Below are positions 24,330 through 31,657 of a DNA stretch of 35,992 bases, piece by piece. This DNA comes from Pseudomonadales bacterium (lineage in GTDB: Bacteria; Pseudomonadota; Gammaproteobacteria; Pseudomonadales; Azotimanducaceae). The translations under genes and the position numbers were made by a program. Where the stretch lies: contig JANQOA010000359.1 in NCBI GenBank assembly GCA_028279305.1, positions 1-35,992 on the forward strand, read 5' to 3'. Positions within the stretch are counted from its first letter, which is position 1. Every line of letters starts with the position of its first letter. The notes under the pieces are model-generated. The model saw only the letters and a list, made by a program, of their open reading frames with translations, did not search any database and was not told the DNA's origin.

Positions 24330-27190
24330 TGGGCCCGCGGGTGCTGCGTACAGTGTGGCTGGCTGTGGTGCTGGCCGGGCTCAACGGCTGCAGCTGGCTG
24401 ACGTTTGGCCTGATGGGTGACGACGGCCCCAAACCGATCAAAGCCAAAGGCCCCAGTATCGGCAAGGTTGTGAAAAAACTGCCGGATCTGGAGCTGCCCG
24501 ATGTGCCGCCGGTCAAACCCAGCCGCGAGGAAGTAATGGCGGCGTACAACCGCGTATACGGCATGTTACCCACGGCCCGGGAAAACCATGCGGTAGGCAA
24601 ACGGCTGGCGGACCTGTATATGGACGTCGGCCAGGATGACGATATTGCCGGCCAGGCCACACCCTATCAGCCGGCGGTGGAGCTGTATGAAAAACTGCTC
24701 ACCCAGCAGGAGGGTGCGGACAACGTTGACGAGATTATCTACCAGCTGGCCCGCGCCCACGATCTGAGCGGCAACGGCGAAACCACGTTGCGCTACCTGG
24801 ACCGCCTGATGGCGGAACATCCGCAAAGCGCCTACATTCCGGAAGCGCGCTTCCGCCGCGCCGAACTGAAGTTTTCCGCTGAGCTCTACCGCGAAGCGGC
24901 GGCGGATTACGGCTATGTGGTGGCGCTGGGGGAAACGACACCCTACTACCGCAACAGCGCCTACATGCTGGGCTGGGCGGAGTTCAAGCGCTCCCGTTTT
25001 GATGAAGGCCTGCACCAGTTCTTCAACGTGCTGGACAGCCTGCTGGCGCAGCAGGATGAAGCAGCACTGGTACAGGCTGACGACTTGAACGGGGTGGACC
25101 GGGAACTGCTGGAAGACACATTCCGCGTGGTTACTCTGGCCCTGTCCTACCTGGACGGCGCGCAGACGCTGGCGGACGAAATGCGCAAGCGCGGCAAACC
25201 CGCGTGGCAGTACCTGGCCTACCAGCGGCTGGCTGACGACTACTTCGACAAAGCCCGGTTCCTCGACAATGTGGCCACCTGGCAGACGTTTATCGAACAC
25301 AACAGCCTCGATCCGCGCGCCCCGGCCGCCCACAAAGGCATGATCAAAACCCTGATTGATGCCGGTTTCCCAAGCGATGTGCTGCCGAAGAAAAAGGAAT
25401 ATGTAGAACGTTACGGGGTTTATTCGCCGTTCTGGTCACACCACACAGCACAGGTGCGCGCCGGTTATCTGGATACCCTGCATGAATACCTGTCGGAACT
25501 GGCCAAGCTGGCGCATGCCGAGGCTCAGCAGGCGGTGGCGGCGGCCGGCGGCAAACAGGACGCCCAACACGCCACCCTGTATCTGGCGGCAGCCCAGTGG
25601 TACGAGGAGATTATAGTCACCTTCCCGGAAGACCCGCGCACCGCTGAATACCTGTTTCTGCTGGGTGAAACCTACACCGAAGCGGCGGAACCGGGACGCG
25701 CGGTGGCGGCTTATCAACGGGTGGTGCGGGAATTCCCCCAGTATCCGGATGCGGACGAAGCGGGCTACGCCGCCATCCTCGGCTTATCCGAGCTGGTGCA
25801 GACTGCTTCCGCGGAGGAACTTGAACTCTGGCAGCGCTTGAAAATTGATGCGCAGATCGAGTTTGCGCTGCTGTTCCCGGCAGACGCCCGGGCGCCGGTG
25901 GTGCAGGCGGATGCCGCGGACACGCTGTTCAGCCTGGGGCATACCGAAGAAGCGGTGGATCTGGCTGAGAATCTGCTTGCCGAATGGCCCCAGGCGGACG
26001 CTCCGCTGCAGACCACGGCATTGTTGATTATCGGCCACGGCAAATTTGAAATGCAGCAGTTTACCGCGGCTGAAAGCGCCTACCGGCAGCTGCTGCAGGT
26101 GTCTTTGGAAGCACAAGCGCGGGACAAGGTGCAGGAGCGGCTGCTGGCGGCGGTGTATAAACAGGGTGAAGCCGCGGAGGCGGCCGGCGAGGTGGACGAG
26201 GCAGTGCATCATTACCTGCGCATTGCCGCGTTGGACAGCAGCGCGGCGCTGGCTGCCCAGGGCCATTTTGACGCCATCGCGGTCATTGAAGGGGCCGGGC
26301 GGGTCAGCGAAGCGGCGGACCTGCTGGCTGCTTTCCGCAAAACCTACCCCGGCCACGAACTGGCCGGCGACATTGATGTGCGGCTGGCGTCGATGTACGA
26401 AAAAACCGAAAACTGGCAGGCGGCGGCGGCTGAATACGCCGGCCTGGCGGACAGCGCCCCGGACCGGGAAGTGCGCCGCCAATCCCTGTACCGGGCTGCC
26501 CAGCTATACCTGGACATGGATAATGTTCCGGCGGCCATCGAGCACTTCAGGGACTATGCCCACACCTACAAACAGCCCCGGGACCTGCGCATGGAAGCCA
26601 TGCACCAGATGGATCTGTTGTATCAGCGCACCGGCGAACAGGACAAACGCCGTTTCTGGCTGAACAAAAAGATTCAGTTGCACGCGGAAATGGGTAACAG
26701 CGCGGATCAACGCGCCACCTACCTGGCCGCCAGTGCGCAGATGGTATTTGCCGGCGACCTGCGCGCGCGCTACACCGGTATCCGCCTCAGCCACCCGTTA
26801 AAGCGCAGCCTGAAAAAGAAACAGGCGGCTCTGAAAAAGGCTTTGAAAGCTTACGAGCGGGTGGCGCGGTACGAGGTGGCGGAATTCACCACCGCTTCCA
26901 CCTTTGAGATTGCCAGTCTCTATACCAGCCTGTCCGCTGCCATCATGGCCTCCGACCGGCCGAAAAATCTGTCCGCGCTGGAGTTGGAGCAGTACGAAAT
27001 ACTGCTGGAAGAACAAGCCTTTCCGTTTGAAGAGCAGGCCATCGGCTTACACGAAATTAATATGCGGCGTGCCTGGGACGGCATCTACGATGATTGGGTA
27101 AAACAGTCTTTTGCCGCGCTGCGCAAACTGATGCCCGGCCGCTTTAACAAACCGGAGTGGGAGGCCACTTATGCGCAAGCCATTCACTAA
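24329..27190 (+). CDS. Giant TPR lipoprotein (Glt-like)
   Basis: The 953-residue lipoprotein has a lipobox LNGC (acylated Cys21) followed by SW rather than Asp at +2, which favours outer-membrane sorting. It then has a Lys/Pro-rich tether (about 30-65) and TPR repeats over nearly the whole length (for example AEHPQSAYIPEARFRRAELK, LFLLGETYTEAAEPGRAVAA, LYRAAQLYLDMDNVPAAIEH). There is no cysteine besides the lipidated one. The final about 150 residues are helical but less repetitive. It overlaps the next gene by 20 nt. It is similar in build to the large TPR proteins AgmU/GltD and AgmK/GltI of Myxococcus. Confidence 0.85.
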   Translation: MGPRVLRTVWLAVVLAGLNGCSWLTFGLMGDDGPKPIKAKGPSIGKVVKKLPDLELPDVPPVKPSREEVMAAYNRVYGMLPTARENHAVGKRLADLYMDVGQDDDIAGQATPYQPAVELYEKLLTQQEGADNVDEIIYQLARAHDLSGNGETTLRYLDRLMAEHPQSAYIPEARFRRAELKFSAELYREAAADYGYVVALGETTPYYRNSAYMLGWAEFKRSRFDEGLHQFFNVLDSLLAQQDEAALVQADDLNGVDRELLEDTFRVVTLALSYLDGAQTLADEMRKRGKPAWQYLAYQRLADDYFDKARFLDNVATWQTFIEHNSLDPRAPAAHKGMIKTLIDAGFPSDVLPKKKEYVERYGVYSPFWSHHTAQVRAGYLDTLHEYLSELAKLAHAEAQQAVAAAGGKQDAQHATLYLAAAQWYEEIIVTFPEDPRTAEYLFLLGETYTEAAEPGRAVAAYQRVVREFPQYPDADEAGYAAILGLSELVQTASAEELELWQRLKIDAQIEFALLFPADARAPVVQADAADTLFSLGHTEEAVDLAENLLAEWPQADAPLQTTALLIIGHGKFEMQQFTAAESAYRQLLQVSLEAQARDKVQERLLAAVYKQGEAAEAAGEVDEAVHHYLRIAALDSSAALAAQGHFDAIAVIEGAGRVSEAADLLAAFRKTYPGHELAGDIDVRLASMYEKTENWQAAAAEYAGLADSAPDREVRRQSLYRAAQLYLDMDNVPAAIEHFRDYAHTYKQPRDLRMEAMHQMDLLYQRTGEQDKRRFWLNKKIQLHAEMGNSADQRATYLAASAQMVFAGDLRARYTGIRLSHPLKRSLKKKQAALKKALKAYERVARYEVAEFTTASTFEIASLYTSLSAAIMASDRPKNLSALELEQYEILLEEQAFPFEEQAIGLHEINMRRAWDGIYDDWVKQSFAALRKLMPGRFNKPEWEATYAQAIH

Positions 27191-27848
27191 AATCACCGGC
27201 GCATGGCTGGTGCTGGCGCTGCTGACCGCCGGCTGCGCCACCCTGCCGGGCAACAATGGCGGTGCTGAACGGCGTGCCGACAGGAGCGAACAGGTGGAAG
27301 CACCGGCGGCTGAAATTACCCAGGCGGGGCTGCCGGCTTCGACTGTCAAGGTTCCGCCGCTGCGCAGCGGCAACCAGGCGCTGTTTGAGCGGGCGGTGAG
27401 CCTGATGCAGGAAAAAAACTACACCGCCGCCCAGGTACTGCTGCTGGAACTGACTGACGATCAGCCTGAGTTGGCCGGCCCTTGGGTCAACCTGGGCCAC
27501 ACCTATCTCGCGGCGGATGATGGGGAAGCAGCGCAGCAGAGCTTTGCCCGGGCGCTGCAGGCTAACCCGCAGAATTGTGACGCCCTGAACCAGCTTGGGG
27601 TGATGGCGCGCAAGCGGGGTGAATTTGCCGCCGCGGAAGATTTTTATCAGCGTTGTATTAAAGCCCAGCCCGGTTATGCCCCGGTGCATCTGAATCTGGG
27701 CATTCTGTATGAGCTGTATATGGGACGCTTGAGCGAAGCGTTGGCCGCTTACAACGATTATCAGGTCACCCTGCCTGAACCCGACGTCCGGGTCGCCGGC
27801 TGGGTGCTGGATCTGGAGCGCCGCGTCGGCGCCATTGCCCAGCGTTAG
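27171..27848 (+). CDS. Small TPR lipoprotein (GltE/AglT-like)
   Basis: The 225-residue lipoprotein has the lipobox LTAGC (Cys22), a flexible linker (about 25-65) and about four TPR units (70-210), such as PWVNLGHTYLAADDGEAAQQ. Two cysteines, C136 and C162, flank one TPR helix pair and could form a disulfide, which makes it the only accessory protein here with a Cys pair. It is the likely outer-membrane anchor of the machine, comparable in size and domain type to AglT/GltE. Confidence 0.85.
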   Translation: MRKPFTKITGAWLVLALLTAGCATLPGNNGGAERRADRSEQVEAPAAEITQAGLPASTVKVPPLRSGNQALFERAVSLMQEKNYTAAQVLLLELTDDQPELAGPWVNLGHTYLAADDGEAAQQSFARALQANPQNCDALNQLGVMARKRGEFAAAEDFYQRCIKAQPGYAPVHLNLGILYELYMGRLSEALAAYNDYQVTLPEPDVRVAGWVLDLERRVGAIAQR

Positions 27849-27862
27849 AGGAGGTGCCGCGT

Positions 27863-28315
27863 ATGCTGACAAGAGTTTGCACCCGTTCCATGCGGCGCGC
27901 CGCGTGGGGTTCAGTGATGCTGGCGGGCCTGCTCTACGGCGCCGCTGCCGCAGCCCAGGAGACTGCTGCGCCGGCCGCGGAAGTTACGCCCGCAACGCCT
28001 GTGGACGCGGCGCCGGCAGCGCTGGAAGAAAAGCCCGCGGCGGCAAGCCAAAAACGGTCACAAGTAGCAGAAATGCCCGCCGGAGTACTGCAACTTGACG
28101 AAACCGTGATCTCCGGCAACCAAGAATTACCTAAAGTGCTTTATATCTTACCCTGGCGCGAACCTCAGGGTTTGCCCGATATCGAGATTCAAGCGGAGTT
28201 TACCGAGGCAGAGGTGTTTCGTCGCCTGTACCCCCCCGCATACCGGCGGGAACTCGGATATTTTGAAACATTGCGTGGTTTAAAAGAGAACATCAGTCCG
28301 GATCAGGAGGAGTAG
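27863..28315 (+). CDS. Small secreted protein of the TPR/Exb cluster, unknown
   Basis: The 150-residue product has a signal peptide (about 10-33, ending AAAAAQ), an Ala/Pro-rich linker (to about 65) and an ordered C-terminal half with LYILPWREPQGLPD, AEVFRRLYPPAYRRELGYFE. A GTG 9 nt upstream also opens the frame, but ATG 27863 has AGGAGG at ideal spacing. It ends 2 nt before exbB. No family is recognised; the conserved-looking aromatic/Arg end may bind an envelope partner. Confidence 0.75.
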   Translation: MLTRVCTRSMRRAAWGSVMLAGLLYGAAAAAQETAAPAAEVTPATPVDAAPAALEEKPAAASQKRSQVAEMPAGVLQLDETVISGNQELPKVLYILPWREPQGLPDIEIQAEFTEAEVFRRLYPPAYRRELGYFETLRGLKENISPDQEE

Positions 28316-28317
28316 AG

Positions 28318-29037
28318 ATGGATATGTACGCAACCTTTGTGGGCTTCTTTCAAGAAGGCGGTCCGTTCATGTACCCCATCGCCGTGGTGCTGGCTGTGGG
28401 CCTGGCCATCGCGTTGGAGCGTTATTTTTATCTGGCCAACCAGATGCGGGTTAACCGGAAAGATTACAATGCGCTGTTGCCGCTGTTGAAAGCGCGCCGC
28501 GTGCGTGAAATTGTTGAAGTGACAAAAAAGTCGTCTTCAGCCATGTCCCGTATCGTCGCGGACGGCGTGAATAAGCAAAGCCAGTCCAACGAAGCCGCGC
28601 GCCGCCGCATGGATATCGAATCAGCCATGGAAGAGGGCCTGCTGGAAGCATTGCCGGCGATTGAACGCCGCACCCCGTACCTGGCTACTTTTGCCAACAT
28701 TGCCACTCTGCTGGGCCTGCTGGGTACTATTATCGGTCTGATCGCAGCCTTTACCGCGGTTGCCAACGCCGACCCGGCGGAAAAAGCCACCCTGCTGTCG
28801 CAGAGTATCTCCATTGCCATGAACACCACAGCGTTCGGTCTGATGGCGGCAATCCCGCTGCTGCTGGTGCATTCAGTGCTGCAGAGCAAAACCAGCGCGA
28901 TTATCGAGAGCCTGGAAATTGCGGTGGTTAAGTTTGTCAATCTGCTGGATGGCAATGCGGACGCGGAAGGCGCCAAGCGCCAGCCCGGCGCACCGGTGCG
29001 GGCCAAAGCCAAACCGGCTCCCCAGGGTGCAGCCTGA
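28318..29037 (+). CDS. MotA/TolQ/ExbB-type proton channel protein (AglR-like)
   Basis: The 239-residue protein has three membrane helices: about 17-36, 120-145 and 160-185. The channel signature is present as TFANIATLLGLLGTIIGLIA and SISIAMNTTAFGLMAAIP, with the conserved Thr residues in helices 2 and 3. It forms the pentameric channel in which an ExbD dimer works. The C-terminus is a short basic/Ala tail. A Shine-Dalgarno GGAGGAG precedes the ATG. It is followed by two exbD genes, as aglR is by aglQ and aglS. Confidence 0.93.
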   Translation: MDMYATFVGFFQEGGPFMYPIAVVLAVGLAIALERYFYLANQMRVNRKDYNALLPLLKARRVREIVEVTKKSSSAMSRIVADGVNKQSQSNEAARRRMDIESAMEEGLLEALPAIERRTPYLATFANIATLLGLLGTIIGLIAAFTAVANADPAEKATLLSQSISIAMNTTAFGLMAAIPLLLVHSVLQSKTSAIIESLEIAVVKFVNLLDGNADAEGAKRQPGAPVRAKAKPAPQGAA

Positions 29038-29093
29038 GATCTGAGCACGCCACGCAATACACGCAATAAGCAGTAATAACAGCGAGAGTGGGC

Positions 29094-29642
29094 ATGGACC
29101 GCGTACGTAAAAGACTACAGAAACACACTGAGGCGGCGGACCTGGACGTCACCCCATTCATGAATCTGATGATTGTGCTGGTGCCGGTGCTGCTGTTGTC
29201 CATGGTGTTTACCCACACCACGGTCATCGACCTCAACTTCCCCACCGGCGAGGCCGCCTCCGGCGATTTTGATCCGGATGCCGTGCACCTGGAGGTGGCG
29301 GTTTATCAGGACCGGCTGGTGGTGGCGGACGGCCGCGGCGGCACCATCAAAAAGATCCCCGCACTGGATGACGGGCACGACTTCAAGCAATTGTCCGAAG
29401 TGATGCAGGAACTGAAACGGCGCATGCCGGAAAAGGACGACATCACGGTTCTGCTGGAAGAGGATACCCCCTACCAGACCCTGGTTTCGGTGATGGACAA
29501 AGTGCGTTCCTATCCCACCGTGCAGGCCATGGATGTGGTCCAGGCGGAGCTGTTTCCGGTGATTTCCCTGGGTGATACACCATCCGCTGAAGCCAAAACC
29601 GCGGCAGCGGCCGGCGCCGCATCAGCGGAGGCGAAGTCATGA
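29094..29642 (+). CDS. ExbD/TolR-like protein 1, Asn in place of the proton-binding Asp
   Basis: The 182-residue protein has one helix (about 21-41), TPFMNLMIVLVPVLLLSMVF, and a periplasmic domain. ExbD and TolR carry an essential Asp at the position of Asn24 here (codon AAT, 29163-29165), as in E. coli TPFIDVML. I chose ATG 29094 (GAGAG upstream) over GTG 29088. The end overlaps the next gene by 4 nt (ATGA). This variant probably cannot carry protons itself and may be a structural partner of the second ExbD. Confidence 0.9.
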   Translation: MDRVRKRLQKHTEAADLDVTPFMNLMIVLVPVLLLSMVFTHTTVIDLNFPTGEAASGDFDPDAVHLEVAVYQDRLVVADGRGGTIKKIPALDDGHDFKQLSEVMQELKRRMPEKDDITVLLEEDTPYQTLVSVMDKVRSYPTVQAMDVVQAELFPVISLGDTPSAEAKTAAAAGAASAEAKS

Positions 29643-30169
29643 ATCTGGTCAAAGCGGAACGCCGCCGGCAGCGGCAGAAAAAGGGCAAAACAGCGGGTTT
29701 GAACCTGGTGTCGCTGATGGACATCTTCACCATTCTGGTGTTCTTTCTGATGGTCAATTCCTCCGAAGTGGAAGTGCTGCAAAGCAGCTCAAAAATAAAG
29801 CTTCCCGACTCAAGCTCGGAAAAACGCCCGGAAAACCGGCTGGTTATTTCCGTCAGCCAGGAGGACCTGATTGTGCAGGGCCGCCCGGTAGCCAAAATTG
29901 ACGGCCTCGCCGGACAGCAGGAACCGCTGATAGAAGGTTTGAAAACCGAGTTGGAATATCAGGCCAACCGCCGCGGCGAGATTCCGGAAGGTGGTTTTGA
30001 GATTACCGTGATGGGTGACAAAGAGCTGCCTTACTGGCTGCTGAAGCGCATCCTGCTGACCTGCCAGACCACGGACTTTGCCCAGGTCAGCCTGGCGGTT
30101 AACAAGGTTACCGGCGCCGCTGACGAACTGGCGGCAGACGGTGCCGCCGTGGCGGGAGCAAGCTCATGA
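29639..30169 (+). CDS. ExbD/TolR-like protein 2, with canonical Asp
   Basis: The 176-residue protein has a strongly basic cytoplasmic N-terminus, then SLMDIFTILVFFLMVNSS with Asp28, the expected proton-binding residue, and a periplasmic ExbD domain ending with an Ala-rich tail. It overlaps the preceding gene (ATGA) and the following TonB-like gene (ATGA), so the three are coupled. It would form a mixed pair with ExbD 1 inside the ExbB-type channel. Confidence 0.92.
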   Translation: MNLVKAERRRQRQKKGKTAGLNLVSLMDIFTILVFFLMVNSSEVEVLQSSSKIKLPDSSSEKRPENRLVISVSQEDLIVQGRPVAKIDGLAGQQEPLIEGLKTELEYQANRRGEIPEGGFEITVMGDKELPYWLLKRILLTCQTTDFAQVSLAVNKVTGAADELAADGAAVAGASS

Positions 30170-31104
30170 GCGTACTGCTGGCCAAGGTACATGATTTTGC
30201 GTTGCCCTGGGAATACGCTGACCGGCGGCAGCTGCATAAGTGGCTGGGCTGGTGCCTGGGGCTGGTGCTGCTTACCGGCCTGATCATTCCCTGGCTGACC
30301 CTGCCGGAAGTGGAACGCGAAAGCCTGGAAGAACTGCCGCCCCAGTTGGCGCGCATTGTCATGAACAAACCGGAAATTAAAATTCCGCCGCCGCCGCCGC
30401 CCAAGGAAGTGGAAGAAGTTAAACCCAAAGAGGAGCCGGAGATACCAAAACCGGAACCCAAAGTGGAAGAGAAGGTGGTTAAACCGGAGCCGAAAGTAGC
30501 GGATGCCAAGGAAAAAGCCGCCGTATCCGGGCTGCTGGCGTTTAAAGATGCGTTTGCCGATATGCGCGACGCCGTGGATGTCAGCGCCTTGCAGGATACC
30601 GCCGCCATTCAGCGCGGTTCCGGCAGCGCCGCCACGCTGGACCGCTCGCTGCTGACTTCCAAGCACAGCACCCGCAGTTCCGGTGTGAATGTCTCCGCGC
30701 TGTCGCGGGAAACAGGCGGCGTGGCGTTGTCCGGCCGTGAGACCACCAAGGTTGAAGCGCCGGAAGAGGTTGCCGGTACCGGCGGGGTGAAAAAACCAAA
30801 AACCCAGGACGGCCGCAGCCGCAGCATTGAGGAAATCCGCCGCGTATTCGACAGCAACAAGGGTGCTATATTTGCCATCTACAACCGCACGCTGCGCGCC
30901 AACCCGGCGCTGCAGGGCGAAGTGGTGCTGGAACTGGTCATCGATCCCAACGGCCGGGTGGTCGAGTGTAAAGTGGTGGCTTCAGAGATTGCGGATCAGA
31001 CCATGATCGACAAGATTGTCAACAGAATCCGCCTGTTCAATTTTGGTGAGCGGGACGTCAAAACCACCACCATCCGTTATCCGGTGCACTTCCTGCCCAC
31101 CTGA
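30166..31104 (+). CDS. TonB-like transducer with AgmX/PglI-type C-terminal domain
   Basis: The 312-residue protein has one N-terminal membrane helix (about 25-45), a rigid Pro/Lys/Glu arm (about 73-112, including six prolines in a row), a low-complexity middle, and a C-terminal domain (about 215-312) with SIEEIRRVFDSNKGAIFAIY, LQGEVVLELVIDPNGRVVEC and IRYPVHFLPT. That domain matches the pattern known from Myxococcus AgmX and PglI (GltJ/GltG), where it links the stator to outer-membrane parts. The usual first Cys of the domain (CYE) is replaced by IYN. It is the last gene of the block. Confidence 0.85.
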   Translation: MSVLLAKVHDFALPWEYADRRQLHKWLGWCLGLVLLTGLIIPWLTLPEVERESLEELPPQLARIVMNKPEIKIPPPPPPKEVEEVKPKEEPEIPKPEPKVEEKVVKPEPKVADAKEKAAVSGLLAFKDAFADMRDAVDVSALQDTAAIQRGSGSAATLDRSLLTSKHSTRSSGVNVSALSRETGGVALSGRETTKVEAPEEVAGTGGVKKPKTQDGRSRSIEEIRRVFDSNKGAIFAIYNRTLRANPALQGEVVLELVIDPNGRVVECKVVASEIADQTMIDKIVNRIRLFNFGERDVKTTTIRYPVHFLPT

Positions 31105-31110
31105 TTCGTG

Positions 31111-31554
31111 TTATTCAGCGCGCTCGATTTTGTTGATCGCGCTGATTGCACACTTTTCGTTGTCAGCCGTCAGATAATCAAAGCCCGCGTAAATTGCGTT
31201 GTTTGAGGTGCTGACGCCCAGGTTATGGGCGTGGCTGAGGCGCTGACAATCCCGCCCCAGGGTTAACAGGTAGTCTCCCGCCTTGGCAAAGGTCAGGATC
31301 ACGTGCCGCGCGTCAACCGCGTGCCAGGCATCAATTTGAGTGGTCACGGGGATCATTTTCACCCGCGCGCCGGCGTAAGCGGCGCCTTCGTTGTTTAACA
31401 TCGGGTGGGCGGTGAAAGCGGGCACCAGCAGTAACAGAAAAAGTGTTTTGACCGGCCGGCGGCGCTGTTTGTCCTGACGTCTGCGGTTGTGTTCAGGGTT
31501 GCGCCGGTGCAGGGCGGCTTCCCTCAGCAGGGTCTCGCGAAAGATGTTGTACAT
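31111..31554 (-). CDS. Secreted DUF6491-like protein
   Basis: The 147-residue product has a long basic N-region (residues 1-35, many Arg), then a hydrophobic signal core LFLLLLVPAF, and a mature domain with LTLGRDCQRLSHAHNLGVST and a C-terminal CAISAINKI. Paired Cys in LxxxC..L and F....C.I is the pattern I associate with DUF6491, a family of small exported proteins of unknown role. The frame is open far upstream, but ATG 31554 has AGGAGG 4 nt before it. It is convergent with the TonB-like gene, only 6 nt apart. Confidence 0.65.
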   Translation of the reverse strand: MYNIFRETLLREAALHRRNPEHNRRRQDKQRRRPVKTLFLLLLVPAFTAHPMLNNEGAAYAGARVKMIPVTTQIDAWHAVDARHVILTFAKAGDYLLTLGRDCQRLSHAHNLGVSTSNNAIYAGFDYLTADNEKCAISAINKIERAE

Positions 31555-31657
31555 GACGCCTCCTATGGGTGCATTGTCCGACAACGGGCTGAACTGAAAC
31601 TGAATGGAAAACTGGTAAGATAGCGTCACCACAAAAAGGACAAGGTGATTGCCGTAA

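Noticed and set aside
24329-27190. BamD/YfiO-type assembly lipoprotein
   Set aside because: The TPR content is similar, but BamD is about 240 residues and is not linked to ExbB/ExbD genes; this protein is 953 residues in a stator operon.
28318-31104. Ordinary TonB-ExbB-ExbD iron-uptake set
   Set aside because: There are two ExbD proteins, the TonB-like protein has an AgmX/PglI-type end, there is no TonB-dependent receptor nearby, and the block includes giant TPR lipoproteins.
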